Shown: positions 1 through 7,543 of the stretch, piece by piece | Layout of the letters: the number at the start of each line of letters is the position of its first letter | Position numbering within the stretch: position 1 is the stretch's first letter | IMG/VR virus record: IMGVR_UViG_3300049847_000305 | Location: 1-27,462 of that record | Reading direction: 5' to 3' (one strand) | DNA from: a virus | DNA length: 27,462 bases | Notes under the pieces: generated by a model | What the model was told of the DNA's origin: nothing | Databases searched by the model: none | The model's input: only the letters and a program-made list of their open reading frames with translations | Program-made: the position numbers and the translations under genes

Positions 1-450
1 CCCGCGCATCGTCGACGCAAGAGAGCGCTGCTGGTTCTGAGCGGCTTGGTTCTGCTGGGCAAGCATCTGCTGAGACTGGGAGTTCGGGTCACCCGCGGCC
101 TGTCGCTGCAGGTCCTGGATGACGCGCATCTGAGACAAACGAGCTTGGTCCTGGTTCGCCGTATTGAACCCCGGCATGTTGACAGACTGGGGTTTCGCGA
201 AATACGAATCCCAAGGGCTTGGTCCAGCATTTAAGAAGTTTGCACTTGGGTCGGCGGCGACTGCGGCGTGAACTGGGCTCTGAGAAGCTGGTCCGGTCCC
301 GATATTCTCGGCGTTTACCTGCGGTCGCGCACCTGCAGCAAAATCAGTATCTGACTTGGCCTTATCGGCTACGTACTGCCACCTACCTCCAGACCAGACG
401 TAGTTTGGGTTGTTGTTGAAGGCCGGGTCGTTTCTGTCGGTAGGGGACAT
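1..450 (-). CDS. Glutamine-rich virion-associated protein (partial, C-terminus outside window)
   Basis: An ATG at 450 opens a frame that stays open for 150 codons to the left edge, so only the N-terminal part is seen. A GAGGA ribosome binding site lies about 8 bases before the ATG, and the gene starts 3 bases after the stop of its upstream neighbour. The protein begins MSPTDRNDPAFNNNPNYVW, continues through a low-complexity Asn/Ala/Pro region, and becomes rich in Gln and Ser after about residue 100 (QSQQMLAQQNQAAQNQQ). Its place directly after the tail nozzle genes is where podoviruses commonly encode internal or DNA-ejection proteins, and Gln-rich helical sequence fits that role. The function is inferred from position and composition only; no catalytic motif is visible. 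Confidence 0.75.
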   Translation of the reverse strand, partial: MSPTDRNDPAFNNNPNYVWSGGRWQYVADKAKSDTDFAAGARPQVNAENIGTGPASQSPVHAAVAADPSANFLNAGPSPWDSYFAKPQSVNMPGFNTANQDQARLSQMRVIQDLQRQAAGDPNSQSQQMLAQQNQAAQNQQRSLASTMRG

Positions 451-453
451 GTT

Positions 454-927
454 TTAAATCCTCGAAGAAGACGACATACGGAACATCCCAGGTTTCACGC
501 CCACTTGCAAGGACAGTGCCGTCAATCTGAAACGAGTAGCCCCTTCGGAGTAGAACGAGAGCTTAAGCTTAATAGATTCGCACTTTTGCTGAGCGAAATG
601 ATGCTGAATCTGTCCTCTGGACTTGGTCGTGAAGTCGGGGTTGGTGATGTAGGTGAAACTTGCATTCTCGGTCTCTACTGAGTCGTCGAAATCTCGGTAG
701 GTTACGAGGTTCCCGAACATCGGAGCGCCCTCGGAGCCATTGAGGTCCTGAAACAACAACTCCATTCGGTATGCACGCTGGAATCCTTGAATTCCTGCCA
801 TCGCCAGCCATGGCGTCTCAACAACCGCAACGATGTTGGCAATAGTTGACCCTGCGTCGTTGACGTCGATGTATGTACTCTCATCGGTGTAGCGTAGAAG
901 AGGTGCGTCTGAAGCAACAATGGACAT
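454..927 (-). CDS. Detached C-terminal domain of tail nozzle / stabilisation protein
   Basis: This 157-residue protein contains a stretch I recognise from the C-termini of large podovirus nozzle or stabilisation proteins: an aromatic TPWLAMAGIQGFQRAYRMELL segment near residues 38-58 and a terminal LSLQVGVKPGMFRM segment. It lies immediately after the 921-residue nozzle gene in the same reading frame, separated only by TAA and one GCC codon. GGGG sits 6 bases before its ATG, so independent, coupled initiation is plausible. It probably docks on the nozzle to complete the tail tip. Whether it is made as a separate subunit or also by stop readthrough cannot be told from sequence. The family assignment rests on my recall of motif patterns, not on an alignment. 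Confidence 0.7.
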   Translation of the reverse strand: MSIVASDAPLLRYTDESTYIDVNDAGSTIANIVAVVETPWLAMAGIQGFQRAYRMELLFQDLNGSEGAPMFGNLVTYRDFDDSVETENASFTYITNPDFTTKSRGQIQHHFAQQKCESIKLKLSFYSEGATRFRLTALSLQVGVKPGMFRMSSSSRI

Positions 928-930
928 GGC

Positions 931-3696
931 TTACCCCGAGTTATTGGTGACGTGGTAGAATCTACCATCGGCGAAGCAGGCGTCGATGTTGCCAAACCCC
1001 GTGAAACGACTCCACTGTTTCCACTGAGTATCCCAGACAAGTACGTTGCCCACCGACTGGTAGAACCTCACCTGCTGCTTTGTGGAGCCCACGACCGCGA
1101 CCGCCGTTCCCGATGCCAGCTCGTCCACCTCGGAGCCGACCTGCTTCCCGTCCTGGCCGATGGCAAGTCCGCCCTGTCTCGACATCAAACGGAACCCATA
1201 GGGCGAGCGGAACCACACCCCATCGGTCGAGCGGATGATGGACTTTGGAGAGTCCCAGTCACCACCCAGCTCGAGGATGATGGGCTGGAAATCGCTGTAC
1301 TGTCCCTGGGTGCCTGTGGGCGCTGGACCGGTCCCGTAGATGACTCCCACGGCCTTCTCAGCAACCACCGCGAGCTTGTCGTCCAGCTCCATGGTACCGA
1401 CCGCGCGACCGTACGAAGCGGGGATGCTGGTCTGGTGAGTAGGGTCGTCGGTACAGAACTCGGGGCCGTACCCGGCTTGGGTCTGCTTCGACCAGTGAAC
1501 CTTCGAGCCATCACCGCACCCAGAGAGCACGAGACGTTTCTGGAACGTGGAGACTTGACGGCAGGCGGGGGCGGGGGTGTTGGGCAGTACGCCACCGGAA
1601 GTGTAGAGCTGTTCACCCGAGGCCAAGGTAGCATCCACAGCGATGTACGACGATGCTGAGCCGACCGCGGCTAAGTACAGCGTCGTATCGGTGGAGCTGC
1701 CCAACGTGCGGTACATACGGTACGTGACATTACGCTTCGACGTTGGTACCCTGGCCAGCGAGGTCTCGGGTAAGTACCTAACAGTGGCACTTGATGTCAC
1801 AGTAGCTTCGTTAGAGGGGTAGCTCTCGTACCAGTTCCCCGCTGCATCCTGCCACCCCACAGTGAAGCAGATGGTATACGTCTTCGTATCGGCCGGGAGT
1901 GCCCAGGGGGACGTAGAGGAGGATAGCGTGGCCACCCCGGAGGAATTCACCGTAATCTCGGGTGCGTGGTGGAAGCCCTCCTCAAAATAATTCAGTCCGT
2001 CGAAAATGTGAGGGCATGCTCCGGACAAGAACGTAACGCCGAGAACTTCCTCATGAGCTAGCTGTGTCTCAGTATCTACAGACAGCTGTCGAAGTACCGG
2101 GACAGTGATGTTCAATGTGGAGGTACTGGAACTCCCAACGAGCACGGCATTCTGCGAAGTTCCGATGTAGACAGTAACGAAGCCAGCATCACGAGTAGCA
2201 AGGTTGGGCAGCAGGACCTGAGCCCCACGTACGGCCAGTGAAGTTCCGCCAGCACCATACTCAGCGCGAGTCAATACCTCAAGCGGAGGGTCATCAATCC
2301 CACTCAACGCCGCATCGTAAGACGCAGTAACATCCACAATATAGTGAGTCTCCTGAAACTCGGAAGGTATCCGCATGGGGAGATAGATTCGAGAGTTCAG
2401 CGTAGCGAACTTCCCAGAGGGTGCCCAAGAGACAGCCAACTTCCTATCGCTCGGGGAACCCTGAGAGTGCGTGAACGTCACATAGCGAGAATTCGAGCCC
2501 TCAGTCCCACCAGCGTTGAAGTAAGCCAGCATGCATAAAGAGGTAGATACTTGAACGGCCGCAATAGTCCCGGAAGTACCGGTGCCAAGGTTAGCTAAGG
2601 TTACTTCAGAGGCACTGGTGACGGATGTGGTCTTATTGTAGTAACGACCCTTTACGTCATCGGTGTTGATTGTATAGAGCGCGTGGTACCTTATGACCGC
2701 GCTGCCATCTACGGAGATGAGCGCGGCCATGCCCCATTTAATGTTCCCAGAGGCGGTAGGAATGGCAACGTCGGTCCACTCATCGCTGGTAGCATCTAAA
2801 TCAGTTATGCAGTAAGTGCCACTTGTGTCGGTCTTGTGTACGATGAGAATTGTAGTGCCACGGGCCGTTACATCGTACAGGAACTGGTTAGCTTCCGAGT
2901 CGTCTGGTAATCCGGATGTAGGAGCATACACCTCATCGGTAACAACAGCTACAGCCGATACAGCCGCCGTCGAGGGCTTGACCGTAGCGTACATCATCTT
3001 ACCGACAGAGGTAGTAACACCTGTGGGGTCGTACCTAAATAGGAAGACGTAGAAAGTAGGCACGCCTCCAACACCTGAGGTCACGCTCACTACTTTGGGC
3101 TTCACGTAGAAATACAGCGTGTCATACAAGGTGGTGTTGACCACTTCGATGTTGTTCACGGTATCCACTACACGCACCACCACCCCTACGCCCTGGCTCG
3201 TGTCCGCGGTCTCGTAGACGTAGCAGTTGTAATCCCCAAGGACGGCCACATCGACTGAGCCGCCTCCCATAACCAGTGATGATATGGAAAGGTTAGCATT
3301 CAAGTCCGCGAGGTTTTGGACAGAGTAGAGTGGCGTTCGAGAGACAACCTTCTCCTCCATCGCCGCTCGGCGAAACGTCGAGGGAGCGCTAGTAGTCAAA
3401 CCAATGGGAGGATTCTCGATTTGAGTACTCCCACCCGACTTCTTCACCCTCTCCAGCGTGGTGAATCTCTCAAGAAGTGCGTTTCCCTGATGGGTGAACA
3501 TGCGGACCGCTGGGTTATTCGAACCGCTCGCTAGCGTGGCCCTCACCTGGGCGTCCCGCGTACGCAGGGTGCTCTTATCGTCAAACTCGACGTTGTCCGC
3601 AACGGTCAGCTTCGACGGAATGACCGTGAAAGGGTCGTCCTTGGTCTGGACGCCACCGGTCAGATTCAAGTTGACGACCTGTTTCTGCAGTGCCAT
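931..3696 (-). CDS. Tail nozzle / packaged-DNA stabilisation protein (P22 gp10 / T7 gp12-like)
   Basis: At 921 residues this is the largest structural protein here. It is rich in Thr, Ser, Val and Gly and looks all-beta. It opens with a short basic-hydrophobic segment (MALQKQVVNLNLTGGVQTKDD), then a region on defining an initial set of values typical of nozzle proteins (KLTVADNVEFDDKSTLRTR). The C-terminal third carries FQKRLVLSG, VHWSKQTQAG and DGVWFRSPYGFRLMSRQGG, matching the repeated beta-blade pattern of nozzle proteins that report 'wall' contacts around the DNA channel. Its order after the adaptor and before ejection-type proteins agrees. The ATG at 3696 directly abuts the TGA of the upstream gene. 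It ends at ...RFYHVTNNSG, short of the usual C-terminal domain, which is encoded next door. Confidence 0.75.
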   Translation of the reverse strand: MALQKQVVNLNLTGGVQTKDDPFTVIPSKLTVADNVEFDDKSTLRTRDAQVRATLASGSNNPAVRMFTHQGNALLERFTTLERVKKSGGSTQIENPPIGLTTSAPSTFRRAAMEEKVVSRTPLYSVQNLADLNANLSISSLVMGGGSVDVAVLGDYNCYVYETADTSQGVGVVVRVVDTVNNIEVVNTTLYDTLYFYVKPKVVSVTSGVGGVPTFYVFLFRYDPTGVTTSVGKMMYATVKPSTAAVSAVAVVTDEVYAPTSGLPDDSEANQFLYDVTARGTTILIVHKTDTSGTYCITDLDATSDEWTDVAIPTASGNIKWGMAALISVDGSAVIRYHALYTINTDDVKGRYYNKTTSVTSASEVTLANLGTGTSGTIAAVQVSTSLCMLAYFNAGGTEGSNSRYVTFTHSQGSPSDRKLAVSWAPSGKFATLNSRIYLPMRIPSEFQETHYIVDVTASYDAALSGIDDPPLEVLTRAEYGAGGTSLAVRGAQVLLPNLATRDAGFVTVYIGTSQNAVLVGSSSTSTLNITVPVLRQLSVDTETQLAHEEVLGVTFLSGACPHIFDGLNYFEEGFHHAPEITVNSSGVATLSSSTSPWALPADTKTYTICFTVGWQDAAGNWYESYPSNEATVTSSATVRYLPETSLARVPTSKRNVTYRMYRTLGSSTDTTLYLAAVGSASSYIAVDATLASGEQLYTSGGVLPNTPAPACRQVSTFQKRLVLSGCGDGSKVHWSKQTQAGYGPEFCTDDPTHQTSIPASYGRAVGTMELDDKLAVVAEKAVGVIYGTGPAPTGTQGQYSDFQPIILELGGDWDSPKSIIRSTDGVWFRSPYGFRLMSRQGGLAIGQDGKQVGSEVDELASGTAVAVVGSTKQQVRFYQSVGNVLVWDTQWKQWSRFTGFGNIDACFADGRFYHVTNNSG

Positions 3697-4155
3697 TCAA
3701 GACTCCGTATCGAAAGTGATGCCTTCGAGGGAAAAGTACGTAACCCCTCCAGAAGTGTACTCTACAACACCCGTTGAGTACACGGACACGACCCCGGCAC
3801 CACTACTCCCTGCCGCTGGAAACAGGGTCCTATGAGCCGGCCTGTACCCTACAGGAAGCACCGCAATCGTCGTAGTAGAGCCGGAAGTCCTCGCTACAGT
3901 ACCTCGAAGCTCAACCCTACCCAGCGGATTCTTTCTGTACCCAGCCCTAGACAAATCCGGGTCGGAGTATTGAGACCAGCCGGTCGAGAACGTAAGAGGC
4001 TGCCACTTCTGCGCCTGTACGAAGGGCTGCAGAAACTTGACAATGGCGATAACGGGCGTAGCGAGAGCGTCGAGAGCGCGCTGGATGGTAGCATCCTGGA
4101 CACGCGGCCTCTGACCCTCGGGGAGCGGTCGGTCTCTATTATCACGAGCGGTCAT
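3697..4155 (-). CDS. Small fibre- or knob-like structural protein
   Basis: This 152-residue protein has two parts. The N-terminal 50 residues are charged and then hydrophobic (a short helix around residues 30-45 that could anchor to the virion). The remainder is beta-rich. It contains GRVELRGTVARTSG and IAVLPVGYRPAHRTLFPAAG, a pattern common in the receptor-facing ends of phage tail fibres and related head or tail fibre domains, where a 'LPxGYRP' loop precedes the last strands. The gene sits between the adaptor and nozzle genes with 3-base and 0-base spacing, so it is part of the virion operon. Its place in the particle (tail appendage, head fibre or nozzle accessory) is not determined. There is no strong ribosome binding site; coupling to the upstream gene is likely. 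Confidence 0.6.
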   Translation of the reverse strand: MTARDNRDRPLPEGQRPRVQDATIQRALDALATPVIAIVKFLQPFVQAQKWQPLTFSTGWSQYSDPDLSRAGYRKNPLGRVELRGTVARTSGSTTTIAVLPVGYRPAHRTLFPAAGSSGAGVVSVYSTGVVEYTSGGVTYFSLEGITFDTES

Positions 4156-4158
4156 CGG

Positions 4159-4824
4159 TTATTGCCACGTATAGAGGATGTCCACCATATCCACGTCAAC
4201 CACCTGTTTCGGCGACGCGAGGTCTCGGTTCTCCTTAGTAGCTTCAATCTCTTGAACGATACGGCCGCGCTCTTCCACCAGACCACCTACCGAGGACTCT
4301 TCCTTTAAGAGGCACTGAATCGCAGCATCGAGTACGATGAACCGCTCCCAGCCGTTGGGGTAAGTAACCTGGTCCTCGGCCGAGACGAGCGTAGTGGCTT
4401 CAGGCGCGTACAGGATGGCACCGGTCATCACCGAGGTGGGCACCGGGTACAGACGAAGGTTCGAGCCCACGAGGTTGTACCGCGGGATGAGTCCCACATT
4501 CAAAGTCGTGTTACGCAGAGGGTTCCGTTCCGAGCGGTTGAACCGGCTCAAGGGGCGGATGTTGCCTCCGACAGTAAGGTCAACGCCATACAGCTTGTAG
4601 AACCCGGAAGGCAGGGCGTAATCCGCCGTCCCGGAAGCGGTCGTAAACGAGCTGGAGGAAGACACATACTCCTCCCCCAGCGCGTCCACGAGCATCCCGT
4701 GTAGCTTTTGATTCGCCTCGTTCACAAAGTCGGTCAACCTAGCATCGGATATGAAGCTAGAAGACGCCATGTCCGCCCGCTCTCTCACCCTCGTTAGCAG
4801 CGTTGTAAGAGTAACGGTGGACAT
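4159..4824 (-). CDS. Head-to-tail adaptor protein
   Basis: The 221-residue product starts with a helical segment (TLTTLLTRVRERADM, then FISDARLTDFVNEANQKLHGMLVD) followed by a beta-rich middle (YALPSGFYKLYGVDL, IPRYNLVGSNLRLYPVP) and a C-terminal helix (ERFIVLDAAIQCLLKEESSVGGLVEERGRIVQEIEATKENRD). This is the usual pattern of podovirus adaptor proteins that bind below the portal ring (P22 gp4 / T7 gp11 role). The ATG at 4824 follows GAGGTAAGCC, a good ribosome binding site that overlaps the end of the preceding gene's intergenic spacer. Its position between capsid genes and nozzle supports the assignment. Confidence is moderate because adaptor sequences diverge strongly. Confidence 0.7.
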   Translation of the reverse strand: MSTVTLTTLLTRVRERADMASSSFISDARLTDFVNEANQKLHGMLVDALGEEYVSSSSSFTTASGTADYALPSGFYKLYGVDLTVGGNIRPLSRFNRSERNPLRNTTLNVGLIPRYNLVGSNLRLYPVPTSVMTGAILYAPEATTLVSAEDQVTYPNGWERFIVLDAAIQCLLKEESSVGGLVEERGRIVQEIEATKENRDLASPKQVVDVDMVDILYTWQ

Positions 4825-4834
4825 GGCTTACCTC

Positions 4835-5221
4835 TTAGAATCCAGCGGGTTTCACGGCAGAGTCCTGCAGGATGATGGTCAGCAACAGCTTCTCATCGGT
4901 CGACAGGTCAGCAGCCACACCCCCTTTGTAGATTGCAATCCCGATGGTCAAGTTGCTGGTCAAGTCGGTGGTAACGTTCACTTCCCAGTCGTCTGGGGTG
5001 GTAACGTCAATTACGTTTCCAATCACGTTCAAGAGACCTTGGAACTTGCGTGAAAGCGTAATCGTGTGAAGGCCAGCGCTTGCGCCACGGGTAATAGACG
5101 CAATACCAACCCCCTTAACAGAGGTAAGGTTTGCGGCACCCGCGCCAGTTGCCCTAGCGTGAAGTGAAACTACTTGAGGTACGTTAACGTACTGCTCATC
5201 AAACCAAGTGTTTACAGTCAT
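4835..5221 (-). CDS. Probable capsid decoration or cement protein
   Basis: I place the start at the ATG at 5221, preceded by AGGAG with a 6-base spacer; a longer in-frame version from 5254 would run through a hairpin and lacks a good ribosome binding site. The 128-residue protein is almost wholly beta-prone and rich in Thr, Val, Gly and Ala (VVSLHARATGAGAANLTSV, GLHTITLSRKFQGLLNVIG), without catalytic motifs. It lies directly after the major capsid gene, the usual place for decoration proteins or secondary capsid proteins. A minor virion or connector role cannot be excluded. A strong hairpin in its leader may set its expression relative to the capsid gene. Confidence 0.6.
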   Translation of the reverse strand: MTVNTWFDEQYVNVPQVVSLHARATGAGAANLTSVKGVGIASITRGASAGLHTITLSRKFQGLLNVIGNVIDVTTPDDWEVNVTTDLTSNLTIGIAIYKGGVAADLSTDEKLLLTIILQDSAVKPAGF

Positions 5222-5243
5222 GGTAGTCTCCTGTGAGAGAAAT

Positions 5244-5274
5244 GAGGGGCTCACTCACCATGAGCAAGCCCCTC
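5244..5274 (-). terminator. Hairpin between capsid and decoration genes (attenuator or processing site)
   Basis: GAGGGGCT (5244-5251) pairs perfectly with AGCCCCTC (5267-5274), with further CTCA/TGAG pairing inside the loop. Transcribed leftward it lies just after the capsid stop at 5283 and before the decoration gene's ribosome binding site. Only a weak AUUUCUC tract follows, so it is more likely a partial terminator or RNA-stabilising hairpin than a full stop. Confidence 0.55.
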
Positions 5275-5282
5275 AGTTCAAA

Positions 5283-6551
5283 TTAGGTTGGCAGGGTGAC
5301 GACCATGTTCTTGTGCGGGGCGTAGCACACCATGTTCCCGTAGAACGAGAATCGACCCTCGAAGCGGTCGGCCTGGTATTCACGAGCCATTCCGCCATCG
5401 CCACCAGCATCGCCCTTGTTCACGAGGTCGCCAAGGTGCTTCAGCTCCCAGGTGCTAAGGGTCAGCAACCGGCCAAAGCCCACGGGGGCGTTGCGGTCAG
5501 CGAACACGGACACGGGACCCATGGGGCCACGAATCTTCATCGACTCGAACCCGATGTCACCGACCGACTGGTACTCGGCATCAACGCGAGAACCCAAGGC
5601 CAGCTTCAGGTTCTTCTCGTCGGTGAACGAAGTGAAGATGTGGCTAGGCTCACCATCTTCACGAGCCAAGGCCGCCAGCGCGGTGATGTAGCCTTCCTCA
5701 GGCTGCAGTGCGCTGATGTCCAGACGGTGCCCGGACAGACGGGTCACGTCCACCGAGCGGTCAACACCTCCCATGAACGAGTCACCCGAGGTAGGGGCGG
5801 TAACGGGGTTCCAGGCATCAAGACCAGCAATCTTCAACGAGCTGGCATTGGTCACAGCGGCCGCGGGGCGGTCACCTGAGATTGAGAGCCAGTCGTTCGC
5901 CACGATGGGGTCGGCGAGCTGAGCAGCGATGGTGAACGTACCAGCCGAGCGGTTCACGGTCGCCACGGTAACGGTCGCACCAGACGAGCGCAGCAGCGCG
6001 GTCTTGGTCGAACCGGTGGAGGCGCAGAGGGTCATCCCAACTTCAATCTGGGTGATGGCCTCTCCGACAGTGATGGTGAACGGACCGGCACCGCTGACCG
6101 CGGTAACTTGGCCACGAGTACCGGAGCCATCGCCGTACACGTCGACGCCGAAGTCGTTACGCAGAGTCTGGAGGGTCCCGTCAATGAGCTGGGTAGCGGC
6201 CGCAGTGAACGCGCCCTTGTCGCCTTTCGAAGCGAGCAACGCTTCTTGCTCAATGGTGTACATCGCGTAGTTCTTCACGCGAGGAACGATGAAGTTCACG
6301 TCGAGGTTCTTGCCCACGTCCGTGCCCGAGGCGCCGTTGATACCGGCTCGACCTTGAGCAGTGGCGAACGCTGCGGAACGAGCCAGCGAGTTACCGTAGG
6401 TCAGTGCGTGGATGTGTGAACGCCCAACGAAGCCACCTTGCTTGGCCAGCAAACCGAACAGGGGGTTCTTCTCATAGACCGCGTTCTGGAGAGCGCGGCT
6501 GGTGTAAACAAACTTCAGAATCTTGTCAATCGTGGTAGTCGTAGCAGCCAT
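5283..6551 (-). CDS. Major capsid protein
   Basis: The 422-residue protein starts with a helical segment (KILKFVYTSRALQNAVYEKNPLFGLLAK) and continues with an N-arm and E-loop-like region (VGRSHIHALTYGNSLARSAAF, VPRVKNYAMYTIEQEALLASKGDKGAFTAAATQLID). A beta-rich insertion of about residues 145-235 resembles a surface domain (TVTVATVNRSAGTFTI, DWLSISGD). The C-terminal half carries VFADRNAPVGFGRLLTLSTWELKHLGD, typical of HK97-fold capsid axial domains. It follows the scaffold gene directly, and TTAGGTGA precedes the ATG at 6551. No protease gene is adjacent, and the N-terminus shows no obvious delta domain. I am confident of the role from gene order; the fold is inferred. Confidence 0.88.
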   Translation of the reverse strand: MAATTTTIDKILKFVYTSRALQNAVYEKNPLFGLLAKQGGFVGRSHIHALTYGNSLARSAAFATAQGRAGINGASGTDVGKNLDVNFIVPRVKNYAMYTIEQEALLASKGDKGAFTAAATQLIDGTLQTLRNDFGVDVYGDGSGTRGQVTAVSGAGPFTITVGEAITQIEVGMTLCASTGSTKTALLRSSGATVTVATVNRSAGTFTIAAQLADPIVANDWLSISGDRPAAAVTNASSLKIAGLDAWNPVTAPTSGDSFMGGVDRSVDVTRLSGHRLDISALQPEEGYITALAALAREDGEPSHIFTSFTDEKNLKLALGSRVDAEYQSVGDIGFESMKIRGPMGPVSVFADRNAPVGFGRLLTLSTWELKHLGDLVNKGDAGGDGGMAREYQADRFEGRFSFYGNMVCYAPHKNMVVTLPT

Positions 6552-6568
6552 TGTGATTCACCTAAGGG

Positions 6569-7513
6569 TTATGCCTCGAGTTCCTCTTCGCGACCTTCAA
6601 GAATCGCTGCGAGTACCTCTTGGCGAGTTTTTGGAACAGTTTTCACCGGGGCGGGTGCCGAGGTGTTGGAGTTGGTCAACGTCCGGGTCGTCACTGTTCC
6701 GGCCTTAGGCTGCTCTGGTGCCTTAGGTGCAGTTGAAGCAGGAACCGTGCCAGGAGTCAAGACCCCTTGCCAGCGCGCAGCCTCTTTCTTCAGGTTTGCC
6801 TCGTAGAACTCCGCGGCCAGCTGGACCGACTCTTCGAAGGTCGAACCGGGGAGTTCTCCGTGTTTGGCGTGGTATTGGATGAGTACTTTTTCAACCCCAT
6901 CATAATCGCCAAGCTTGTTGATGAGATTGAACTTGGGGTTGTCCTTGAGCGCGGTCTGCATCTGGCTCATGACCTGAGTACGGGTCGACTGCATCTTCTC
7001 GGCCTCCCGCTCGGCCTTCAGAGCCTGCAATTCTTGACGCAGTGTGTCGAACTCAGGATTCCCGGTCTTTTCAGCGGGGGCAGATTTCTCTTCGGCGGGG
7101 GCGGCCTCACCCAGGAGCCGAGCGGTGTACTGGGAGTGCGTCATGCCCACGGCCGCAAGGAGGGCCACCGGGTCACCGGATTTGATGGCCTTAGCCACGG
7201 CCGAGGCTGTCGCTGGCGGGATGTCCCGGAGTACGTCGAGGTAGGGCTTGTTAGCCTCAGATTCTTTCCTAAGGGCGGCCCGTTCTTGCGCCAGCTTGAC
7301 TAGCGCTGGGACTTGCTCTTCTTGCGCATCGCCGACGGGAGCTTTCTTCTCCGTGATTGTAGTCTTCTCCGTGATTGGAGCTGCCTCAGCTTCAGGAGTC
7401 GGCACAATCCCTTCGTCCTGAAACGCCTTGGCCAGCTCGGCCGGGTCGATTCGGGAAGGAGGGATGAACGGGGTAGGAGCTACGGCGGTGGCGGGCTTGG
7501 CTTCGTCTGACAT
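6569..7513 (-). CDS. Scaffolding protein
   Basis: This 314-residue protein is acidic, rich in Ala, Glu, Pro and Lys, and mostly helical. It has a disordered N-terminal tract, a helical core with coiled-coil potential near residues 150-180 (FDTLRQELQALKAEREAEKMQ), a segment LNNPKF-like (DNPKFNLINKLGDYDGVEKVL), an Ala/Pro/Thr-rich linker, and a charged C-terminal helix (RQEVLAAILEGREEELEA) of the kind that binds capsid subunits. It sits between portal and capsid genes, the canonical scaffold position in podoviruses. It guides procapsid assembly and is absent from the mature virion. The ribosome binding site before the ATG at 7513 is weak (AAGAAA). Confidence 0.82.
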   Translation of the reverse strand: MSDEAKPATAVAPTPFIPPSRIDPAELAKAFQDEGIVPTPEAEAAPITEKTTITEKKAPVGDAQEEQVPALVKLAQERAALRKESEANKPYLDVLRDIPPATASAVAKAIKSGDPVALLAAVGMTHSQYTARLLGEAAPAEEKSAPAEKTGNPEFDTLRQELQALKAEREAEKMQSTRTQVMSQMQTALKDNPKFNLINKLGDYDGVEKVLIQYHAKHGELPGSTFEESVQLAAEFYEANLKKEAARWQGVLTPGTVPASTAPKAPEQPKAGTVTTRTLTNSNTSAPAPVKTVPKTRQEVLAAILEGREEELEA

Positions 7514-7543
7514 ATGGGTTTCTTTCTAAGTGGTTGAAATTAC

